This document shows positions 1 to 7,570 of a DNA stretch of 10,982 bases, piece after piece. The notes below the pieces were generated by a model. The model saw nothing but the letters and a program-made list of their open reading frames with translations. It was not told the origin of the DNA and ran no database searches. The position numbers and the translations under genes were made by a program. Source of the DNA: an uncultured Collinsella sp. (lineage in GTDB: Bacteria > Actinomycetota > Coriobacteriia > Coriobacteriales > Coriobacteriaceae); contig USOF01000019.1 in NCBI GenBank assembly GCA_900556285.1, positions 1 through 10,982 of the forward strand, read 5' to 3'. Each line of letters starts with the position of its first letter. Position 1 is the first letter of the stretch.

Positions 1-32
1 CGTCGGCAGCGTCAGATGTGTATAAGAGACAG
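1..32 (+). other. Sequencing adapter (Nextera read-1 transposase adapter), not genomic
   Basis: The 32 bases match the Illumina Nextera read-1 adapter lacking only its first T. Bases 14-32 are exactly the 19-base Tn5 mosaic end, AGATGTGTATAAGAGACAG. This is adapter left untrimmed at the edge of an assembled contig, not a Tn5 insertion in the organism, because the synthetic tail at 1-13 that is joined to the mosaic end is also present. True genome sequence starts at 33 at the earliest. Confidence 0.97.
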
Positions 33-398
33 GTGCAAACAGAAAAGTTGGCATTTTTTTAAACGCTTTGCCACGTTTGGCGTTGCAGTGGGGTTTGAGG
101 TGCCAAAAAACGGCTTCCGACCAGCGTGGTTGACCAACTCAATTGTTCAAAAGGGGTATTCATAAGCGACTTGGCAATGAATATAAAAATCTTTGGGTGG
201 TGCTGTGGACCACTGGTATGCATTTTGCGACCACAGCCTTGTGCCCGTTGACCTGCGGCTTGGCTCAGCTTGTCCCCGCGGCACCGTATCTTGTCCACAA
301 ATCCGTCAAGCTCTTGGTCGGCATTTGGTTGGAATGCGCATGAAACGTCGTGCGAATATGGGCATATGTGGAGGTCATGAGGTTGTAGCTGCATATTC
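33..398. other. Intergenic stretch without a supported gene
   Basis: No open frame here has both a plausible ribosome binding site and a recognisable protein. The stretch is more AT-rich than the genes that follow. It holds a seven-T run at 54-60, a 7-base inverted repeat (TATTCAT 157-163, ATGAATA 177-183) and a 7-base inverted repeat GCTGTGG 202-208 / CCACAGC 231-237. A promoter-like pair, TTCATA 159-164 and TATAAA 182-187 with 17 bases between, overlaps the first repeat and could give a longer leader for the rpsF operon. The upstream neighbour is lost at the adapter junction. Confidence 0.6.
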
Positions 399-427
399 TT
401 GCGGCCTGGGAGGTTGAAAGATATTAT
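399..427 (+). promoter_or_regulatory. Probable sigma-70-type promoter of the rpsF operon
   Basis: TTGCGG at 399-404 and TATTAT at 422-427 are separated by exactly 17 bases. The -10 matches the consensus at five of six positions and the -35 keeps TTG. Transcription would start near 433-435 and give a leader of about 65 bases before rpsF. It is the best-spaced promoter pair close upstream of the operon. Confidence 0.55.
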
Positions 428-444
428 TACCAAGTCTTTTCCTG

Positions 445-471
445 CTTCAGGCGCACCTTCACGACCTGAAG
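445..471 (+). promoter_or_regulatory. Hairpin in the rpsF leader, candidate autoregulatory element
   Basis: CTTCAGG 445-451 pairs perfectly with CCTGAAG 465-471 around a 13-base loop (452-464). It lies between the predicted transcription start and the rpsF ribosome binding site. The S6:S18 protein pair is known to bind a hairpin in its own mRNA leader in many bacteria, so position and operon fit such a role. The CCG bulge typical of the described S6:S18 motif is not evident, so this is only a candidate. Confidence 0.4.
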
Positions 472-498
472 CCACATTTGCCCAGAGGAGGTGACAAT

Positions 499-792
499 AT
501 GAAGGCTTATGAACTGCTGTTCTTTGTTGACCCGTCGCTCGACCCCGAGACTCGTCTCGCTGTTATGAAGCGTATCGATACCACGATCGCTGAGGGCGCT
601 GGCAAGGTCGACTCCGTTGACGAGTGGGGCAAGCGCAAGCTCGCCTACGAGATCAACGACCTCACCGATGGTGACTACACCCTCATCAACTTCCACGCAG
701 ATCCTACCCAGATCGCCGAGCTTGATCGCGTCCTGCGCATCACCGACGCTGTGGTCCGCCACATGATCGTCCGTCGCGACGACCAGGAGTAA
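499..792 (+). CDS. rpsF: 30S ribosomal protein S6
   Basis: S6 of the small ribosomal subunit binds the central domain of 16S rRNA together with S18. The 97-residue product begins MKAYELLFFVDPSLDPETR and carries the family's central segment WGKRKLAYEINDLTDGDYTL, followed by a helix ending VVRHMIVRRDDQE. The length is normal for S6. The ATG at 499 is chosen over an upstream in-frame TTG at 478 because a near-perfect ribosome binding site, AGGAGGTGA (486-494), lies four bases before the ATG and inside the would-be extension. It is the first gene of a rpsF-ssb-rpsR-rplI operon, a widespread bacterial order, with ssb starting 48 bases downstream. Regulation is probably through the promoter and leader hairpin just upstream. 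Identification is secure. Confidence 0.97.
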   Translation: MKAYELLFFVDPSLDPETRLAVMKRIDTTIAEGAGKVDSVDEWGKRKLAYEINDLTDGDYTLINFHADPTQIAELDRVLRITDAVVRHMIVRRDDQE

Positions 793-840
793 GACTGTCG
801 TTTTGGACTGGGCTTGTGCCCCAAGAGGAAGTAGTGAGTT

Positions 841-1293
841 ATGAGCATCAATCGAGTGAACATCACCGGTAACCTCACCCGCGATCCCGAGCTGCGCGCC
901 ACCGCCGGCGGAACCCAGGTCCTGTCCTTTGGCGTCGCCGTGAACGATCGTCGCCGCAACGCGCAGACTGGCGAGTGGGAGGACTATCCCAACTTTGTCG
1001 ACTGCACCATGTTCGGCACCCGCGCCGAGGCCGTGAGCCGTTTCCTGGCAAAGGGAAACAAGGTCGCGATCGAGGGCAAGCTGCGCTACAGCTCTTGGGA
1101 GCGCGACGGCCAGCGCCGGAGCAAGCTTGAGGTCATCGTCGATGAGATCGAGTTTATGAGCTCCCGTGGTGGCCAGGGCGGCTACGATCAGGGCGGTTAC
1201 GCCCCCGCAGCTCCCGCGCCCGCAGCACGTCCTGCCGCACCGGTGGCCACGCCGCCCGCGGTCGACGTCTACGATGAGGACATCCCGTTCTAA
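841..1293 (+). CDS. ssb: Single-stranded DNA-binding protein
   Basis: SSB coats single-stranded DNA at forks and repair sites and recruits partner enzymes. The 150-residue protein has an N-terminal OB fold (about residues 1-110), starting MSINRVNITGNLTRDPELR and including the conserved FGVAVNDR and a tryptophan-containing strand (YSSWERDGQRR). A flexible linker of Gly/Gln then Ala/Pro repeats follows. It ends in the acidic tip DEDIPF, the peptide that binds replication and repair partners. A ribosome binding site (AGAGGAAG, about 824-831) precedes the ATG. Its place between the S6 and S18 genes is conserved in many bacteria and links replication to ribosome synthesis. Length and domain order are normal. 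Confidence 0.97.
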   Translation: MSINRVNITGNLTRDPELRATAGGTQVLSFGVAVNDRRRNAQTGEWEDYPNFVDCTMFGTRAEAVSRFLAKGNKVAIEGKLRYSSWERDGQRRSKLEVIVDEIEFMSSRGGQGGYDQGGYAPAAPAPAARPAAPVATPPAVDVYDEDIPF

Positions 1294-1320
1294 GGGTTGT
1301 TCACCTATTTTTGAGTGAGA

Positions 1321-1346
1321 GGCGGCTTCGGTTCGCCGAAGTTGCC
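1321..1346 (+). promoter_or_regulatory. Stable UUCG-loop hairpin just upstream of rpsR
   Basis: Bases 1321-1331 pair with 1336-1346 over 11 base pairs, two of them G-U, around a TTCG loop. No T run follows, so it is not an intrinsic terminator. It ends five bases before the rpsR ribosome binding site (GAAAGG 1351-1356). It could be an mRNA processing or stability element, or a translational control site for S18; the sequence alone does not decide. Confidence 0.55.
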
Positions 1347-1365
1347 AAACGAAAGGTATTTTGAC

Positions 1366-1632
1366 ATGGCTAATGATTTTTCTGCACGTCAGCCGCGTCG
1401 TAAGTACTGCCAGTTCTGCAAGGAGAACACTGAGTTCATCGACTATAAGGATACTCAGCTTCTCCGTAAGTACATGACCGACCGTGGCAAGATCAAGCCC
1501 CGTCGCGTCACTGGCGCTTGCACGCAGCATCAGCATGACATCGCCAACGCCATCAAGCGCGCCCGCGAGATGGCTCTCCTGCCGTACACCGTCCCCGTGG
1601 TTTCCTCTCGTGGCAACCGCGACCGCGGCTAA
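1366..1632 (+). CDS. rpsR: 30S ribosomal protein S18 (zinc-ribbon form)
   Basis: S18 sits beside S6 on the platform of the small ribosomal subunit. The 88-residue protein has the family core ([18 protein letters not shown], then [19 protein letters not shown], then [20 protein letters not shown]). It keeps four likely zinc ligands, C15, C18, C52 and H55, and so belongs to the Cys-containing S18 type rather than the Cys-less paralogue that some bacteria use under zinc limitation. The ATG at 1366 is preferred because GAAAGG lies about nine bases upstream. A longer in-frame start at 1315 would add residues unlike S18 and run through the upstream hairpin. rplI follows 15 bases downstream, so co-translation is likely. 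Confidence 0.96.
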   Translation: MANDFSARQPRRKYCQFCKENTEFIDYKDTQLLRKYMTDRGKIKPRRVTGACTQHQHDIANAIKRAREMALLPYTVPVVSSRGNRDRG

Positions 1633-1647
1633 GAAGGGAGACGCATC

Positions 1648-2187
1648 ATGAAGGTTATTCTTCTCGATGAGATCAAGGGCAAGGGCGGCGAGGGTGACGT
1701 CGTAGAGGTCGCTCAGGGTTACGCTGAGAACTTCCTGTTCCCCAAGAAGCTCGCTGTTGCCGCCACCAAGGGCAACCTCAAGCAGCTTGACGAGCGTCGC
1801 AACAACATCGCTAAGCGTGAGGCCGTTCGTCTGGCTACCGCCAACGAGACCAAGGCTGCCTTCGAGGGCAAGACGGTCACCGTTGACGTCAAGGTCGGCG
1901 ACGAGGGCATCCTCTTTGGCTCCGTTACCGCCGCTATGATCGCTGACGCCATCAAGGCTCAGCTCGGTATGGACATCGACCGCAAGCGCGTCGAGCTCGG
2001 TAAGCCCATCAAGGTTGCCGGTGCCCACACCGTTGCCATCTCGCTGTACCGCGAGATCAAGGCCGAGGTTGTCGTTCTCGTCGGCGTTACCGCCGAGGAG
2101 CTCGCTGCCGAGGCTGAGGTCGAGGAGGCCGCTGAGGTCGCCGAGGCCGAGACCGCCGAGGTCGAGACTGAGGCTGCTGCCGAGTAG
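1648..2187 (+). CDS. rplI: 50S ribosomal protein L9 with acidic C-terminal tail
   Basis: L9 binds 23S rRNA near the L1 stalk and reaches across the ribosome, helping to hold the reading frame. The N-terminal domain is typical: MKVILLDEIKGKGGEGDVVEV, then GYAENFLFPKKLAVAAT. The long connecting helix and the C-terminal domain (EGILFGSVTAAMIADAI, GAHTVAISLYREIKAEVVVLV) follow. The product is 179 residues against about 150 for most L9 proteins; the extra 30 or so residues are an Ala/Glu-rich acidic tail from about residue 150. Start choice is clear: AAGGGAG at about 1634-1640 precedes the ATG. It is the last gene of the operon, and a strong terminator follows 33 bases after its stop. Confidence 0.96.
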   Translation: MKVILLDEIKGKGGEGDVVEVAQGYAENFLFPKKLAVAATKGNLKQLDERRNNIAKREAVRLATANETKAAFEGKTVTVDVKVGDEGILFGSVTAAMIADAIKAQLGMDIDRKRVELGKPIKVAGAHTVAISLYREIKAEVVVLVGVTAEELAAEAEVEEAAEVAEAETAEVETEAAAE

Positions 2188-2220
2188 CATTTGCTGCAAC
2201 GCAACAATCTTGTTCTAAGA

Positions 2221-2258
2221 AGGGCGCTCTGGGAAACCAGGGCGCCCTTTTGTTTTTT
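2221..2258 (+). terminator. Rho-independent terminator of the rpsF-rplI operon
   Basis: AGGGCGCTCTGG (2221-2232) pairs with CCAGGGCGCCCT (2237-2248) over 12 base pairs with one G-U, around a four-base purine loop. A T-rich tract TTTTGTTTTTT follows at about 2248-2258. Strength and position right after rplI make this the operon end. Confidence 0.95.
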
Positions 2259-2276
2259 GCGCTGAGTGAGTGTCAT

Positions 2277-2318
2277 GGTGAACGTTGCGTCGAAGTCCTA
2301 TATACAGGACCGTTCATC
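2277..2318 (+). other. Bulged inverted repeat upstream of dnaB
   Basis: An outer helix TGAACG 2279-2284 / CGTTCA 2311-2316 extends by two more pairs to 2277 and 2318. An inner helix GTCCT 2295-2299 / AGGAC 2306-2310 has a six-base loop. The two helices are contiguous on the right and separated by a ten-base bulge (2285-2294) on the left. It could be RNA structure in a dnaB leader or an operator. I see no well-spaced dnaB promoter here: a -10-like TACTAT at 2373-2378 lacks a matching -35. Confidence 0.35.
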
Positions 2319-2411
2319 CGTTTGGTTCGGTGATGATTGGCGGCGCGCGGCGCGTTTTGGGACCGTGGCTGATACTATGGATGCTCGCAAGCGATATGAA
2401 TGAGGATGCTC

Positions 2412-3803
2412 ATGGCATATGACGATAGGGAGACCGGGCTGACGGTTGAGGACCGTGGCTCAAAGTTGGGTCTTCCCCAAAACCAAGATGCAGAGGCCAA
2501 TGTACTGGCCGCTATGCTGCTATCGCCCGAGGTGGTCGAAGAGGCCCAGGTCGAGCTGCAGCCCGATGACTTCTACCGGCCCATTCATAAGACCATCTAT
2601 ACCGCGATGGTCGATATGTACAACAGCCGCATTCCCATCGACTCCATCTCGCTGATCGATTACCTGCGAAGCATCAACAAGCTCGATGCCGTGGGCGGCG
2701 AGGCCTACATTTTGGAGTTGATGGGTCAGACCCTGTCGCTCGTCAACTGGCAGCACCATGCCGCCATCGTTCGCCGCGATTCGATGCTGCGTGAGCTGAT
2801 CGGCGCCACCAACGAGATCAACGCGCTGGCATATAACGCCCCCACCGACACCAAAGAGGTCGTGGAGCTAGCCGAGAGCAAGCTGCTCAAGGTCACGGCG
2901 CGCGAGGTCAAGTCGAGTTACAAGACGCTGACCGAGTTTATGGTCGAGGCCTATAACGAGGCCGAGGAAGTGTGCCAGGCCGGTGGCCAGGCTGCGGGCG
3001 TGCCCACGGGCTTCCCGTCGCTCGACCGCATGCTCATGGGTTTTCGCGAGGGTCAGCTCATCATCATCGGCGCCCGCCCTGCTGTGGGTAAGACGTCGTT
3101 CGCCCTGAATCTGGCGCTCAACGCTGCCGCTGCCGGTTATACCGTCGGCTTCTTCTCTCTGGAGATGTCGGGCAAGGAAATTGCCCAGCGTCTGATTTGC
3201 GCCTACGCCATGATCTCGATCAGTGACTTCCGCATGGGCCGCATTAGCCCCGAGCAATGGGCCAACATCAACGAGGCCACGCAGACCTTGTCCAAGCTCG
3301 ATATTCTGATTGACGATACGCCCGGCACCACAGTGACCGAGATTCGCGCCAAGAGCCGCCGCATGCTCCACAACAAGGAGAAGGCCATCATCATCCTGGA
3401 CTACCTGCAGCTGGTGAGTCCTCCGCCGGGACGCCGCTCCGAGAGCCGTACCGTCGAGGTCTCCGAGATGTCGCGTGGTCTGAAGATCATGGCCAAGGAG
3501 CTCAAGATCCCGCTCATCGCGCTGTCGCAGCTCTCGCGTCAGGTCGAATCCCGTACCGGCAAGCGCCCGCAACTTTCCGACCTTCGTGAATCGGGCTCCA
3601 TCGAGCAGGACGCCGATATCGTTATGTTCTTGGACCGCTCCGCCGACGAGGCCGAAGCCTCGCGCGACGATCGACCCGACGAGGGCGTTACGCGTATCGT
3701 CGTGGCCAAGAACCGTTCGGGCCCGATCGGCGACGTCGACCTGATGTTCCTGCCGGCATCCACCAAGTTCTATGAGCTTGATGGGGCACATGCCGAGGAG
3801 TAG
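2412..3803 (+). CDS. dnaB: Replicative DNA helicase DnaB
   Basis: DnaB is the hexameric helicase that unwinds DNA ahead of the replisome using ATP. The 463-residue product has the usual N-terminal helical domain (NQDAEANVLAAML, then DDFYRPIHKTIY), a linker and a RecA-like C-terminal domain. Visible motifs are Walker A GARPAVGKTS (residues 220-229), FFSLEMS, Walker B IIILDYLQLV (D330), and the later SQLSRQVESR, LSDLRESGSIEQDADIV and VAKNRSGPIG segments. No intein interrupts it. The start is set at the third in-frame ATG (2412) because TGAGGA (2401-2406) lies five bases upstream. The ATGs at 2400 and 2406 lack a ribosome binding site. It is cut off from rplI by a terminator and followed by the purA promoter, so it is probably transcribed alone. 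Confidence 0.97.
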   Translation: MAYDDRETGLTVEDRGSKLGLPQNQDAEANVLAAMLLSPEVVEEAQVELQPDDFYRPIHKTIYTAMVDMYNSRIPIDSISLIDYLRSINKLDAVGGEAYILELMGQTLSLVNWQHHAAIVRRDSMLRELIGATNEINALAYNAPTDTKEVVELAESKLLKVTAREVKSSYKTLTEFMVEAYNEAEEVCQAGGQAAGVPTGFPSLDRMLMGFREGQLIIIGARPAVGKTSFALNLALNAAAAGYTVGFFSLEMSGKEIAQRLICAYAMISISDFRMGRISPEQWANINEATQTLSKLDILIDDTPGTTVTEIRAKSRRMLHNKEKAIIILDYLQLVSPPPGRRSESRTVEVSEMSRGLKIMAKELKIPLIALSQLSRQVESRTGKRPQLSDLRESGSIEQDADIVMFLDRSADEAEASRDDRPDEGVTRIVVAKNRSGPIGDVDLMFLPASTKFYELDGAHAEE

Positions 3804-3830
3804 GACAGGCGCCCGTTGCACGGGTATACT
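3802..3830 (+). promoter_or_regulatory. Probable purA promoter with a dyad in its spacer
   Basis: AGGACA (3802-3807) and TATACT (3825-3830) are 17 bases apart, matching the consensus at four and five of six positions. The -35 overlaps the dnaB stop codon. The spacer holds a perfect small dyad, CCCGT-TGC-ACGGG (3812-3824), abutting the -10, which could be an operator. Transcription would start near 3837, leaving about 60 bases of leader. Confidence 0.6.
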
Positions 3831-3887
3831 GGGAATGTTTTGTGCTTCTGCGTGCCGGCGTGGCGCGTAGACAGTCCATGAATGTAA

Positions 3888-5183
<1,296 letters not shown>

Positions 5184-5204
5184 TCGGGACTATTTGGTTA
5201 TTGC

Positions 5205-5261
5205 GATATACCCCTTTGCAGCCCGGGCGGGCGGCCGAGGGGTATATTTGCTTGCAAAGGG
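5205..5261 (+). promoter_or_regulatory. Alternative-helix leader between purA and purD
   Basis: Helix A: ATATACCCCT 5206-5215 pairs perfectly with AGGGGTATAT 5238-5247. Helix B: CCCTTTGCA 5212-5220 pairs perfectly with TGCAAAGGG 5253-5261. Both use bases 5212-5215, so they cannot form together. The loop of helix A also contains GCCC/GGGC arms (5221-5224 and 5229-5232). Only a short TTT follows helix A, so classical termination is doubtful. The arrangement resembles an attenuator or riboswitch expression platform controlling purD and the genes after it. The function is inferred, the complementarities are read directly. Confidence 0.5.
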
Positions 5262-5301
5262 CTCGCGCGGAGCGGGCCATTCATCCATAGAGGAGGCACC
5301 C

Positions 5302-6606
<1,305 letters not shown>

Positions 6607-6627
6607 AATCCGAGAGGAATGAGACGG

Positions 6628-7323
6628 ATGGACGAGAAGAACGAAGAGCTCGTGGACGCGCAGATCGTCGAAGAGGACAGCCGCATGTATGGGCACGCCG
6701 AGGGCGAGCCTGGTGGCGAGGTCGCTGACGAGCCGGCACTGGTGCTGGGCGACGACGACCCGCACGATGCCGAGCTGCACGAGAAGATTCTTTCGGAGGA
6801 GTGCGCCTGGAAGGGCAAGATCCTCGACGTCCACCGTCTTGAGGTTGAGCTGCCTAACGGTCACCGTAGCGCCCGCGATATCGTTCGCCATCCGGGTGCG
6901 GCGGCCGTTGTGGCACTGACCGAGAGCGGCAAGATCGTACTGGTGCGTCAGTACCGCACCGCCATCGACCGCGTGACGGTCGAGATTCCCGCCGGCAAGC
7001 TCGATCCAGGCGAGGACCCGCTCGATTGCGCCAAGCGCGAACTGCATGAGGAGACGGGCTTTAGGGCTGGTCGTATTCGCTTTTTGACGTCGATCGTCAC
7101 GTCCTGCGGTTTTTGCGATGAGATTATCCACATCTACTTGGCTACAAAGCTCGAGTTTGATGCGCCCAACCCCGATGATGACGAGTTTGTCAACGTGGAC
7201 CTGGTGCCGCTGCACGAGCTGATCGATGCCGTGCTCGACGGCAAGATCGAAGACGCCAAGACCGTCGTAGGCGCCTTGGCCTGTGACAGCATCGCACACA
7301 GGCTGGGCGGAACTGAGCTCTAG
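6628..7323 (+). CDS. Nudix hydrolase, ADP-ribose pyrophosphatase type
   Basis: Members of this family hydrolyse nucleoside diphosphate-X compounds; the closest type cleaves ADP-ribose to AMP and ribose 5-phosphate. The complete Nudix box GX5EX7REUXEEXGU runs from G123 to F145 (GKLDPGEDPLDCAKREL then HEETGF). Just before it are RHPGAAAVVALTESGKIVLVRQYR and VEIPAG, typical of ADP-ribose pyrophosphatases. The proline often found about 15-16 residues past the box in that subgroup is replaced here (TSCGFCDE), so substrate is uncertain. Residues 1-50 are a strongly acidic, low-complexity extension not usual in the family. The ATG at 6628 is preferred over 6619 because GAGAGGAA sits at proper distance only from the former. 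It lies 21 bases after purD, probably in the same transcript. Confidence 0.88.
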   Translation: MDEKNEELVDAQIVEEDSRMYGHAEGEPGGEVADEPALVLGDDDPHDAELHEKILSEECAWKGKILDVHRLEVELPNGHRSARDIVRHPGAAAVVALTESGKIVLVRQYRTAIDRVTVEIPAGKLDPGEDPLDCAKRELHEETGFRAGRIRFLTSIVTSCGFCDEIIHIYLATKLEFDAPNPDDDEFVNVDLVPLHELIDAVLDGKIEDAKTVVGALACDSIAHRLGGTEL

Positions 7324-7351
7324 GTTACGCGGTTTTACCAAACCGCGTAAC
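7324..7351. repeat. Perfect 12-base inverted repeat directly after the Nudix gene
   Basis: GTTACGCGGTTT (7324-7335) and AAACCGCGTAAC (7340-7351) are perfect complements around a four-base loop, beginning one base after the stop codon. No T run follows (CGAGTCGACG), so it is not a standard intrinsic terminator. It may protect the 3' end of the message or be the first arm of the larger structured region that follows. Confidence 0.7.
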
Positions 7352-7364
7352 GAGTCGACGCTGC

Positions 7365-7462
7365 AAACGCCCCTAAGCGGCAATCTGCCTTTCAATCGTC
7401 GCTCGCGTACCGAAGTACGCGTCACTCCTCTTTCAAGGCACCTTGCTCGCTTAGGGACGTTT
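7365..7462. other. Nested inverted-repeat element, candidate structured RNA or small palindromic repeat
   Basis: Three colinear helices enclose one another. P1: AAACG 7365-7369 plus CCCTAAGCG 7371-7379 pair with CGCTTAGGG 7448-7456 plus CGTTT 7458-7462, 14 pairs with one mismatch. P2: TGCCTT 7386-7391 with AAGGCA 7435-7440. P3: CGCGTAC 7404-7410 with GTACGCG 7415-7421 around CGAA. The result is one long rod with internal loops about 98 bases long. No protein-coding frame here is credible. It lies between the Nudix and ABC exporter genes and could be a leader RNA of the latter, a free RNA, or a non-autonomous palindromic repeat. Confidence 0.55.
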
Positions 7463-7465
7463 TCG

Positions 7466-7495
7466 CTGACGCTGCCAGAACATCGGCGTTATGCT
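7466..7495 (+). promoter_or_regulatory. Weak candidate promoter for the ABC exporter unit
   Basis: CTGACG (7466-7471) and TATGCT (7490-7495) are 18 bases apart, each matching the consensus at four of six positions. It lies just after the nested palindromic element and about 75 bases before the exporter start. A small dyad CCGGT-TCA-ACCGG (7523-7535) follows. Evidence is thin; readthrough from purD is an alternative. Confidence 0.25.
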
Positions 7496-7570
7496 TGTTG
7501 GGATGCTTTGTTTTCAGCCCGACCGGTTCAACCGGATTTCTCACACCATTAATTTCTCTCCGAGGACTGC

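Noticed and set aside
14..32. Tn5 or IS50 mosaic end as a genuine mobile-element end
   Set aside because: It is joined to the synthetic adapter tail at 1-13 and sits at the very edge of the sequence, so it comes from library preparation.
143..417. Short plus-strand frames of 66 and 74 codons before rpsF
   Set aside because: They overlap one another in different frames, and neither has a clear ribosome binding site or a protein-like composition.
59..475. Minus-strand 138-codon frame in the region before rpsF
   Set aside because: There is no recognisable protein. It would start inside the rpsF leader hairpin and ends near the adapter junction. It was treated as chance in a non-coding stretch.
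427..2199. Long minus-strand open frame of 590 codons opposite rpsF-rplI
   Set aside because: It is antisense to four certain genes on the plus strand. Its Leu/Gly/Asp-rich, low-complexity composition is what the complement of GC-rich Actinobacterial codons gives.
7283..7552. Plus-strand 89-codon frame across the Nudix end and the intergenic region
   Set aside because: It overlaps the end of the Nudix gene, has no start signal and reads through the nested palindromes; the structure explains this region better.
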